From Paracentrotus lividus (Eukaryota; Echinodermata; Echinoidea; Camarodonta; Echinidae): DNA of 64,000 bases. The stretch's first letter is position 1; every line of letters starts with the position of its first letter. This document shows positions 49,416-59,965 of this stretch, piece after piece. The DNA lies in the NCBI GenBank assembly GCA_940671915.1, contig CALNVZ010003426.1:30148343-30212342 (forward strand), read 5' to 3'. The position numbers and the translations under genes are program-made. Under the pieces are notes generated by a model, which was not told the origin of the DNA, searched no databases, and saw nothing but the letters and a program-made list of their open reading frames with translations.

Positions 49416-52219
49416 GTGTATTTTATTAAAACATATGAAATTCATACATCAATATTGATTTTTTTTTTTTTTTTTTTTTTTTTAATTCAGATAACCTTTT
49501 ACCTTTTGCACTGTTCCATGACTGCAACCTACCCCACAATACTGGACCATAATAAGTTTTTATGAAAAAAATAAACATTAAAAATAAACAAACAAACAAA
49601 CAAGCAATTGACCGAACTTAAGTATAACTTTAATTTAGAAACAAATGCTCTTATGCAAGTTGAATAAAAAAAAAGCTCCAGTTTTCTTTTTTATAAAGAA
49701 AAGAAAATCAATATAATGAACCGAATAAAATATATATTTTTTAAATAAAACAAACAAACATTCGGTTTCCTCTCAAAGTGGCAGGTGCTACCTGTCCATT
49801 ATTCTTTGAATAGAGAAAAGTGATTTGCAAAAACTTGTCACATTTATTGCATTGTATGTTGTGTTGATCTGATTTAATGAAATTGCATGTGTAGTGCTAA
49901 ATTGATGAATTGCAATAAAAAAATAAAAAAATAAAGAAGAAGAAGAAAAATAAAAGCATGATGATGGTTCTTTGGTGAAGTTTATTTTTAATATTTTTTT
50001 TTTAATGTAATATTTCTTTGTGACGAATAAATACATTATGTAAAAAATGTTGACACGGTTGTTGATTTTCTGTCATAAATTGTGTTCACATCCATCACTA
50101 CACATTTTGCTTACTGGTTATAACCTACAAAGGCTCCTTACTATCCATCCTTTGAGCAGACAAAAAAGTCAATCTCATGTTCTGTAATTTAGAATTTAAT
50201 AAAAAAGGAATCGGGTTGTCTGATGAAATCAATCATGGAAACATTGCACTATACACTAAATAGCTTCACGAAACATTTTTTTTTGGGGGGGGGGGCAAAA
50301 TACATAATGCATTTACATGATGATACCAAAAATGAAAAAATGAATCAAATTCAATTAAAATAAATAATGGACAAAAACCTAAATAAATCCCCTGCATTTT
50401 TCCTCATTACGATTACGATTGAATTTGATTACAAAAAAAAAAATAAATAAATAAAAAAATAAAATCAAGTGGAAACAAATACAGTATCTTTTGTTAATTT
50501 GATACTATTTCAATTCGTATATTTTGCTGGTCATAACTGTTAAATGTGGAAACAAATCAAAGGAAATAAACCATTCTAGTCACACAAAAATAAATAAAAA
50601 GGCACAATAATGGGTAAAGCAATCGACCCAGTAATTAAAACTCAATGATCCGCATCCCTCTTTGCTTTCTAATGCACAAAAACAAGTGTCCCACACATAT
50701 CATTCATTATAAATTGGGTCAGTGCAATAACAGTTTCCATGAAGCACCGTTCCTCTTTAATGAGGAAGACAATAATAAGTATACATTCACAGAATATCAC
50801 GTTTAAAAACCATTCCAAAAAGTTTTGTTTTCCAATTAAGAAAAAAAGTTAATTATTTCAGGAAGGAAAGAGAATAGTGATTTTTTTTTTTTTTTTTTTT
50901 TAAATTATTATACAGATCCTTAACCAAAATTACATCGAATTGAATATACTCTGTATTATTCTCACAGAATAAATACACCAAGGGGGAACGTTGTTCAAGA
51001 TGGGTTTATAATCCATTTGGATTATTTCACAATTTGTTAATTCCAAGAAGCTCAAGGCTACTTACATTTCCCCGTCAAATTCCAGTGAAGTGTCCCTCTT
51101 GATTAATTCCAAACACGAAATATGAGTATCTTCTCATTCTTTTCATGATTCTCGTAAGAATAGATTTGTGAACGAACTTGAGAAAGAGGAAACAGTGGGT
51201 AAAACAGATCGCAAACTGACGCCACTTCGTCCCTAGAGATGTGATTGAAGTTGTAACGTAATAAAATCCTATTTCAATATTAAACGATCGACATTCTCTT
51301 GAAGAATGACGCTCTGCGTCCACTGATATAGCAGAAAATAACACTCTTGTGACCAGAAGAATTTATGACCGGAGAAGGCAGTGCACTTTTACATCTTCAG
51401 CTGCTAGCACGGACCACTTCTTGCTCTCAGCCTTGAAGTTTTATCTGACTCCGAGCACTACCAAGCGCACGACTAACGAATGGGACAAACAGACCGCTGT
51501 ACTCATCGTGTATAAAGCTGCTCCCTTGAAAACAGTCTGTGACCGTTGTTCAATAGAGGTAAAGTTTGGTGTTTGCGCGCGCTTTCCTAGCATCCAATAC
51601 GCGGTTACACTATAACTTTCTTTCATAGCAGTTGAAATTCCTGATAGGTACCATAAAACCAATCGTCAAAAAATGTGCCATCAGCATTCCTCCATACATC
51701 CCTTTGAACTGGTGTAAATCTAAATTGCCGATTGGAACCTAAAATTGCATTAATTTGGTGCAAACGAAATAATTTAATACATAGTAACTTAATCTACGTT
51801 GCAGAGATTAACTTCAAGCTTAACGATAAATCATGAACTGATGTGGGTCCTGAGTGAGTGGAAGTATTTAGACATCACCTGTCAAGTGAGACACATTTTC
51901 GTGAGTGTCATACTTACCAAGGTATTCGGGTGTTTTTGCGACAGGGTACATGTACGTGGCGCTTAGATGATAAACTTGACGTGACTGTGTGACTGCAGAT
52001 CATCAAAGCGTACAGTCGTTTATGATGACGGCGCCGCGGATTATGGCTAGGACACGGTGCGCTCTTATCTCGAGGAAAAGTGAAAGTTTGGCGGTTGAGT
52101 CACAGTGCGATAGGCGAAGGAAATATTGATGGTTAATCGAGAGTATTGGAAGAAGAAATTTAACGCCGGAAAAGAGAAAATGTCTGGCAGGCACTTTTTT
52201 AGCCCACCTCTCCAGCTGC
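49416..52219. other. Unannotated AT-rich stretch with homopolymers
   Basis: No gene recognised. T runs lie at about 49460-49482 and 50881-50900, and TTTTTTGGGGGGGGGG near 50279-50295. The 88-codon frame at 51349-51615 has no recognised domain, although 51050-52200 is less AT-rich than its surroundings. Confidence 0.45.
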
Positions 52220-52221
52220 TA

Positions 52222-53079
52222 AAGGGCCTGTCCCACAGGAGGCGATCGTTGTGCGACAACCTTTGCATGTTAGAACTGCCAGAATCGTGTAGAATCGTAG
52301 TGACCGGAAGATCATATACGTATCTACGATTCTGTCTACGATGGGCTACGACAACGACTTGCTTCCACGCAAACAATGAACTAACAATAGCTTTTGTATC
52401 CGATAATACAATAGCCTCGACTTCGCGCATCTCGCGGCTCGACTTCTCTCGTCGCAAGCTTAAAATCAACGCAAAATATGAACTTGAGCACTGTGGCGAT
52501 CCTTGAGACTGACAAAGGCGATCGAGTGTTTTCTATCTGATGGGGGCCTGTCGCCCTTTATGTTGTGATAGTCCTCTCAGTCGCGCATTATAATATGGGT
52601 CGTGAGTGAATTTTAAAAATTTCAAAAATCAGCGGCGAACTGTACAGTATCTGAATTGGAGGCCGATCCTGATTTTGGTGAATGTAGGTGGCGACAAAGA
52701 CCGTAGCGGCTTAAATTTCACTGGGCGTTCGGTTCAGCGATGCGTGCAACGTACGCTGCAGTGCGGCAACCTTACAACTGGCCGCCGTTCCGCTGTGCTA
52801 AACATGTTCTATCTGGCGACAATCTACGATAGCACCTTGTCCCGACAAGAGAAGACAGGCTTCGGTCATTGACGTCAACTCAACTGACGCCGGCTATTGT
52901 TTAACTTGTTGAGAAACCAGCGGCGAGCAGAAATTTGCTACGCATTTGTTGGTGACAGACGCGATAATTCACGATCTTATATAATATAGGCGATTGGACC
53001 TGCGCATGGTGGCGATGGGTACTAAAAAGTAGTTCGCAGGTTGTCGCCACAATGATCGCCTTCTGTGGGACAGGCCCTT
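52222..53079. mobile_element. 858-bp TA-flanked TIR element
   Basis: Left end AAGGGCCTGTCCCACAGGAG, inverted right end AAGGGCCTGTCCCACAGAAG. The inverted repeat runs about 42 bp to GTTGTNGCGACAACC with about three changes. TA is present on both sides (52220-52221 and 53080-53081). The interior is GC-richer than its surroundings and repeats TCTACGAT, GGCGAT and CGACAA words in both orientations. Frames of 88-134 codons exist on both strands, but none resembles a transposase. Non-autonomous; superfamily not assigned. Confidence 0.85.
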
Positions 53080-53525
53080 TAGATAGATTTTCTATCTCCT
53101 TGTTCGTCTCATCTGTAGAAGATAGTTGAAGTGAAGGTATTGCGATATTGAAGTTTTGCATTAAAGTTTTATCGTCAACCCGATGTTATGCAATGTATTT
53201 ACGCTCTGTTTTGATACACGTGTTCACTGTTAACCGTGAATATAAAATAGTGCTGGTATTCAATCGAATGATTGCTCTAAATAGAATATTATTTCTTACT
53301 TTGAAATTGGAAAATGTGTATTTTAATTAATCATTCTAAATCATTTTCTGATGATGGAAGGTTAGAAGGCAGACGAATGTCTTTCATTTTTTGGTTAGTG
53401 ATGAAATATCACGCGGGTGCCTCATTAATGTGAAAATATATGTATTTCAATTTTGCAATAACAAATAGAAAAAAAAAAATTGCGTTTTTTTGAAGAAAAA
53501 TATTTATAGAATTTTGTCTAGCTGT

Positions 53526-53570
53526 TTGTTTGTTTTTGTTTTTTATTTTGTTTTGTTTTGTTTTGTTTTT
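53526..53570. repeat. (TTTTG)n-type tract
   Basis: TTTGTTTTTG and TTTTG units within T-rich sequence. The rest of 53080-53787 shows no gene. Confidence 0.85.
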
Positions 53571-53787
53571 TGTCTCCAAACCGGTGTCAGTTTTAAGTAA
53601 TGGTTTGAAATGTCAAGTCAATCGACACAAATTATAAATTAATGTTATTGAATTTTACATATTTATGTAATAATGATTATCTATGGAATTTAGTTGTTGA
53701 TAAATATAAGAATTAAAAGAACGGGGAAACAACTATTTTAGTAATTGTTTACCGTGGCATGAAAATCTGCCAATGGCCATGAGCTCT

Positions 53788-54033
53788 AAGAGCTTGCAAG
53801 CAAAAGGGACTAAATCCACTTTTGATGAATATTGAGCTATTGATATCAGGCCATTGTTCAGGTACGCACCCGTCTTTGAACAAAATGATTTTCTTAATTC
53901 TCGATTGCAACTGTAAGAAAATGTATTTTGTAGTTTCCCTTTTCCATAGACGTGTGTAAAAAATCGGGTAAACAAATGCCATTTCCTCTGAAGTTATAAA
54001 CGTGGATTTAGTCCCTTTTGCTTGCAAGCTCTT
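53788..54033. mobile_element. 246-bp MITE, member 2
   Basis: Second copy of the 45009 family. Inverted ends AAGAGCTTGCAAGCAAAAGG continue into GACTAAATCCACTTTTGATG on the left, with the same sequence mirrored on the right except one base. The interior shares TTGAGCTATTGATATCAGGC and TGTTCAGGTACGCACCC with member 1. Compared with member 1, both ends changed together after AAGAGCTTG. Confidence 0.85.
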
Positions 54034-55353
54034 TTTTAGACATGTGCTGCTAGTGCGTAAATAAATAGATATGATCTATGTCAATCGAATTAAATCTGAA
54101 ATTGCATTTATTTGATATTTTTAGTACGGGTTGCTATGTTATACTCCTATAAATTTATATTAATATATTTGTTAGGTTGTGATACAAAATATTACTTATA
54201 AAACGTACTTAACTATTAACAAAATGAAAAAATTATAAACGCCGCTTCGGCTGAAATGAAACGATGTGTCAGCGATGCTACAAATACTTGAATATATTAG
54301 TTAATGCATTTTAATAAACAAATGTTGGATTTATACATATGCCCTAGTTCTACTTATTATTGGGCATATTGATTACAAATCCCACAATTTATGAATCCCA
54401 TTATGTATTAATCCAATATGTTCCGATATACCAGCATTCCTATCAAATATCCATAAATTACAAACTGAATTAGAATAGTCCTCACGAAATAATAATAATA
54501 ATAGCTATAATAAATACCGTCTGTATTTAAAAAATGAATTGCCTTTTTAACGGGTTCAAAACAAAACTGCTCCATTTTATTTACACGGCTTCATAGCCGA
54601 TCTGCACTAACAAAGGAAGCAAGTAACAAATGTAACATTTCCTGTAGAAGAGGTTAATGTGTGTGACATTTAAACTGATGTCAATATAATCTCACGATGT
54701 CTTACCTTGAATATCTTTAAAATGGATAAGCTTTTATGTTTGAAAGTTTGACAGAAGAATGATTGCACTAAATGAAATAGTGCTTCCTTTTTGCTAAAGT
54801 ATGGCAGCATTTACCTCACCTAGTTTGATAGTGGTATTTGTATATGGAACAATTTCCCGCACAAATCAAAATTAGAGTAGGGAAGTTTTCTTCTTTTTTT
54901 TTGTACTTATGTTATGGACTAGTCCAGAAAAGAAAACAATCGATTGTAAATTTGGTTTTCCACAAAAGACATGCTCTTTTGAAATACATTTATGAAAATA
55001 AAATGACATTTGAATATATCTGGTGGCGTGTGAAATCACGGTCAAGCGATGGTTTTAAAGGTTCACCAGTCTCGTGTTTTATGTATATTGTCTTTATCAA
55101 CATAATCAATGGGCGGAAAAGGCAGACTTGCGTGATGGTCTAGTTGCACTGCTCAGAAAATGAGAACTGTGGGAAAAAACATGATAGCACGCACCACGGG
55201 GCACAAGAGACGACAGGAGAGATGAGAGATTTCGACCTCTTTTTTATTACGGTTTATAGCCTTTTTGCTAAGCGGAAATAACGGTACTCTAAGAAGTAAT
55301 CGTGATTATTTAATGGTCGTGTAAATGTCAAGGTAACCATGTAAGAAATTGTT
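54034..55353. other. Unannotated AT-rich stretch
   Basis: No gene recognised. The 101-codon frame at 54838-55143 has no domain. Confidence 0.5.
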
Positions 55354-55604
55354 GCGCGAGAGAGAGAGAGAGAGAGAGTTGAAGGGAGACACACAGATAG
55401 AGAGTGCGAAGTGAAAATATCAGAAAGTGAGAGGGGAAAATATCAACCAAATACCCCTTTCTAGCACACATTTTTTATTATTTTTTTTTTTATTGTATAT
55501 TAAAGGAAAGTCAATGAACCCACCTTATTTTCAATGTTAGTGATGTTTCCGCGTCAGCGACCTCAGTTAGAATTAAAAAAAAAAAACGATTATTATTTAT
55601 ATCA
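55354..55604. repeat. Arm A of a distant inverted pair
   Basis: Starts with (GA)n at 55354-55378. It is the reverse complement of 57738-58003 over about 245 bp, including TTGAAGGGAGACACACAGAT, AGGGGAAAATATC, CTTTCTAGCACACA, TCAATGAACCCACCTTATTT and CGATTATTATTTAT. The two arms differ by indels. Confidence 0.85.
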
Positions 55605-55609
55605 AACCA

Positions 55610-56030
55610 CGTACTGAATACTAAACAATCAAATCAATTTATTTCTCACTTCCTCTGCTCCATAAGAAGTTGATCTATAGCAATTATTACGATTTGCAGC
55701 AATCGGGAAAAGAAATACTTTCGATAACATGTCCAGTACACCACATTTCTGTACAAAATGTACTCTGTAAAAAAAAAAAAAAAAAAAAAAAAACACTGCA
55801 TATATAATTCATATTCGAGACAGGATGTGAATGAATATCCATCTCTGGAAGAAGATCAGCAAACAAGCGCACAGTATTTTTACAGTCAAAACCACTGATT
55901 AATTAGTATAAAGATTTTAGCCATTCCTGGAAATATTTTATTTACTAAATACAGTACATCGGCCCGGTTTTTGTCAGCTTGCCATTTTGATAACACTACA
56001 GGAACCATCAATTATATCCCTCAAGTCACA
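55610..56030. repeat. Repeat B, clean copy
   Basis: Matches 56864-57275 in direct orientation (TCCTCTGCTCCATAAGAAGT, CATCTCTGGAAGA, TTTTACAGTCAAAACCACTG). Includes an A run at about 55770-55792. Confidence 0.85.
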
Positions 56031-56838
56031 CATCCCACTGCACTCACGACAAAACAAATAAAACTACTTTTGGACCATTTGTCCGGATATTTTGCATTTC
56101 CTCATCTTTGGTATCCCCCAATCATGTGAATTGGCATTGGATATCTTTATATCCCAGAGCATTCTCATTAGCAGCCATCAACGCATCACCGCACTGGATC
56201 AAGGTTTCAGATTAACATTCATTATAAAAGTAGGGGGGCTGCCTGCAAGACATTGCGCTACTTTTCTAGTTCAACATTTATATTTAGACACGGCTACATG
56301 AAAAAGGTATGTGGAAGAGAGAGGGTTTGCGACAGCTTGGAAAAGAAAGAAACAGTAAACAGAGAGAGAGAAACAGAGAGAGAAAGAAATGAAAGATGAT
56401 ATCTAATCTTGAAGACCACTTTCTTTACATCACTGAAACTCGGGCAGAGAGCATTATTTTAAAAGGATAAGATAAAAGTTTTTTGGATACTATAACCGCC
56501 CGGTGTTTTTAGCGTGTGTGTTGTTGTGTGTGTGTGTTGTGTTGTGTTCCTCGTGTCGTGGTGCTGTGGTGAGTGGCTTTGTCTGGTGTGTTTGAAAGAT
56601 TTTAAAAAAGAAAAGGGCAAGACAAATAGGCTAGCCAATGGCGAATGTTCTAAAGAAAACAGATAAAATAAAGGAAGAAGAAGGAAAGTGGTTTATACGA
56701 ATTAACAAAAAAAAAATTGGGGGATACCGGCTTTTTTTCCCTGCTTGGTAGCCTACTTTTCTCAAATACTAATATTCCACAGTGGATTCTCTCGATCATA
56801 CTGTCTAAAACGTCAAAACAATAAGCGCTGCAATACAT
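56031..56838. other. Unannotated stretch left of gap 2
   Basis: No gene recognised. Purine-rich near 56310-56395, and (TG)n-like with TTGTGTTGTG near 56510-56560. Confidence 0.5.
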
Positions 56839-56863
56839 NNNNNNNNNNNNNNNNNNNNNNNNN
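56839..56863. other. Assembly gap of 25 N
   Basis: Exactly 25 N, as in the first gap, again followed by sequence already present upstream. Confidence 0.95.
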
Positions 56864-57275
56864 CACAAATCAATTTAATTTCTACGTCCTCTGCTCCATA
56901 AGAAGTTGATCTACTATGCATATTACGATTTTTCGTCAGATCGGGGAAAGAAATACTTTGATAATCATGTCACAGTAACACCACCATTTTCTGTAACAAC
57001 AATGTACTCTGTAAACAAAAAAAAAAAAAAAAAAAAAACACCTGCATATATATATCAATATTGAGCAGGTGTGAATATATCCATCTCTGGAAGAGACTCA
57101 GCTACCTAAGAACGCACAGTATTTTACAGTCAAAACCACTGAATTTAATTAAGGTTAAAGATTTTAGACATTCTGGATAATTCTTATTACTAAAAAGTAC
57201 ATCGACCCGTTTTTCAGCTTTGCCATTATTGATGAACACCTACAGAAACTCAATATTAGCCATCAAGTTCACATT
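56864..57275. repeat. Repeat B, noisy copy right of the gap
   Basis: Same order of blocks as 55610-56030, but with many one- or two-base insertions and deletions, suggesting uncorrected long-read sequence rather than an old duplicate. Confidence 0.8.
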
Positions 57276-57284
57276 CCCATTTCA

Positions 57285-57560
57285 ACTTTTGTGACCATAC
57301 TCAATGTCTGTTTAGTCCAATCGTCCTTTTGTTCATGTAATCTCATCACTAACCTTCCCTAATCTTACCTTAATTATCCATACTTCATCTCATTTGGCTT
57401 TTGTTGGCCTTCTCTCGTTTGTCCTTACCGGTATATAGTTGTCCTTTGCATATTATTATCCCTGTTTGCTAGCGTCTTAGGCTTTGATTACCTTTCCGTC
57501 TGCCATCTCTCTCTTCTTGTTGATCTTTGTACTAATGTTTTATTCTGTGTTTTTATTTTC
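57285..57560. repeat. Repeat C, noisy copy
   Basis: Matches 59750-59960 in direct orientation (TGTTTAGTC..GTCCTTTTGTTC, TATTATCCCTG/TATATCCCTTG, GTCTTTAGGCTTT) with frequent extra bases in this copy. It is followed at 57625-57690 by CCCGACGAAGCC and CATCGAAATCTACGAAGTC, of unknown origin. Confidence 0.7.
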
Positions 57561-57737
57561 TTTAGATTCACTGTGTTGAGTGAATTGATGTTGGGCACTT
57601 ATCTTCTGCCTTCACCTGATGCTCCCGACGAAGCCTAGCCTTGCCCCATCGAAATCTACGAAGTCTATATCGTTAGCTAACAACCGGAAAACATTGTCAA
57701 CTGTCCTTGATCTAAGTTGTTTTAGTATTCAGGTGTT

Positions 57738-57966
57738 TGAATAAATAATAATCGTTTTTTTTTTTAATTTCTAACTGAGTCGCTGAGCGGAAACATCATA
57801 ACAAATTGAAAATAAGGTGGGTTCATTGACTTTCCTTTATAAATACAAAACAAAAAAAAAATTAATAAAAAAAAATGTGTGCTAGAAGGGGTATTTGGTA
57901 TCGATATTTTTTCCCTCTCACTTTCTTGATATTTTCACTTCGCACTCTCTATCTGTGTGTCTCCCT

Positions 57967-58003
<37 letters not shown>
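57738..58003. repeat. Arm A' (inverted relative to 55354)
   Basis: Reverse complement of arm A, ending in (CT)n at about 57970-58015. Together the arms bracket 2.1 kb containing both copies of repeat B, gap 2 and repeat C. Confidence 0.85.
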
Positions 58004-58014
<11 letters not shown>

Positions 58015-58015
58015 A

Positions 58016-59739
58016 ACTTCCTTTGGTTTTTGCATGGGTGTTAGTGGTTGATATCCTTTGGTCTCTCCAAATCCGTAGCTTACTTCTCTTGACAATTGTT
58101 ATGAGGCTATTGGTGGCATTTATTATTCAATGCAATAATATTGTGCCTAATATAACATCATTAAAGTAAATCGCCGGTCGTGTATATCATGTATTCCATT
58201 GTAGGATATATACAAAACAAATTTAACAAAACCGAAACGTCGAGTTACACCAAGTACTCTTTCCTCTCTGTTTTGTAAAGTGTCAATAACGATCTTCTTT
58301 GACAAGGAAATAATACTTTTCAATAAAAACAATATTTACCTGACATCGGATTTATCAGGGGAGGTGTAATGGATACCGTCGGCATTCGAATATAATCCAT
58401 TTAACAATTTGTTTTGTACTTAGGAAATGTCAATCTGTATTTGAATACTCAGTGGATTTCTTTATCAGATGATTTTGGACGATGTGGTTTAAAAATCAAT
58501 GTGAAGTGGATTGATTATTTCTCGTATCAAAAAGCATTGTTCAACCTACTTTAAGAAAAGGCGTGTTTATAGGGAGATATGATAATATATTTAAAAAAAA
58601 AGCATTTGGATATTGAGTATTATCATTAATATAAAACGAAGTATTTCTGACATTTTATTCAAAACGTGTTAAGGCCGTATATACGTGAATGGTAATGGAA
58701 AATTAGACTATTACATCATTATATTAGATGAAACCCTGTTAACAAAATTTATCATGAGATGTACTGAAGTATGTTTTGACCCTCCTTGTCTTTTATGTTC
58801 TCTTTTCTTTCCTCTCACGGAGTATTTCCAACAAGCACATTACAAATTATTAAACGATATTTGTGATATTTTGTCACTAGGCACACTTTATAAAATGGAA
58901 AGGGAGAACTGTTCACGCAGTCACTAAATCCCATGCACTTTATCTAAAATTTAAATTATTATTCAATCTGGGGTTTTTTTTATGAGGACAATGGTAACAG
59001 TCTCGTTTGACCTATATTTGTTTTGGTTTTCGATTTGATTTGGTTCTTGATTTTACAAAAACACTCACCGAGCTAGATAACATGATTTAAAAGTCAATGC
59101 TTTTGCACTTATTATGATGGGACTTTCCCCTTCACATTATTCAAGGCAAGTCGAATATTATTGTTCTCTCGAGAAATAGTTATTTTGTTTGAAGTTGTGT
59201 TGCCCTTATGGTTAGCCCATTACACATACTTTTTGATTTTTCTTTTAAATTTGAAATCATACATAATATTCTTTAATCTTCTTCATAACAGTCTGAAACA
59301 TTGCATGTGTTTTCTCTTCTCCTGGCAACTCATTTTAATTTTTTTTTTTTATATTATTTACATTTATCATTTTTTATTAATATATTTTTATTATTATTAT
59401 CATTTAACTGCCTGACCTCTGAAAAAATAAATACAATAACATTGAACCTGCATTTACCATACCCAGTTAGTGGTATATGCCGAAAATCTTGTTGTCTTGA
59501 TCAAGATGAGAGCTTTTTAAAAATAATTCGTAGTATAATTTGACGAAGAAAGGACGGTTCCAGTGGATGCATTTACCAGGATGCCTGTCTGCTGATTAAT
59601 AAAATATGTTTTTTCTCGAAAATCGATTAAAATTGAACAGGTTTTACAGATCTTAAACTCTGCAAAATATTTAACATCCTCCACATTCAACCAAAAATGT
59701 AAAACGTATTTATATATTTTTTTTCTTCTCTTGTCTACG
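58016..59739. other. Unannotated AT-rich stretch
   Basis: No gene, array or transposon end recognised. Confidence 0.5.
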
Positions 59740-59965
59740 CCACTTCCTCTATGTTCCTGTCACTTTTGTCATGTTTGTTTAGTCGTCCTTTTGTTCTTTC
59801 TCATCCTCCTTCCATTATCTAATCTATATCCTATTATCTTGGTTTTGTCTTTCTTCTCGTTTACCAGTCCCTCTTGCATATTATATCCCTTGTTTGCGTC
59901 TTTAGGCTTTATCTACGTCTGCATCTCTCTTTTTGAATCTTGTCTAGTTTCTTTTTTTTTTAGTT
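59740..59965. repeat. Repeat C, clean copy
   Basis: Pyrimidine-rich plus strand matching 57285-57560. The 128-codon frame spanning it (59731-60117) is composition-driven in its first half; its second half (from about 59975, containing LQAFGHELIVSLLKAEK) has a more protein-like composition but no family I recognise. Confidence 0.7.

Noticed and set aside
51349..51615. 88-codon plus-strand frame and 73-codon minus-strand frame
   Set aside because: Overlapping open frames on opposite strands with no domain on either; likely compositional.
57590..57740. A second hammerhead-like core (CCTGATGCTCCCGACGAAGC ... GAAATC)
   Set aside because: The CUGANGA element is not intact, no stem II could be drawn, and the sequence lies in an indel-rich low-quality stretch.
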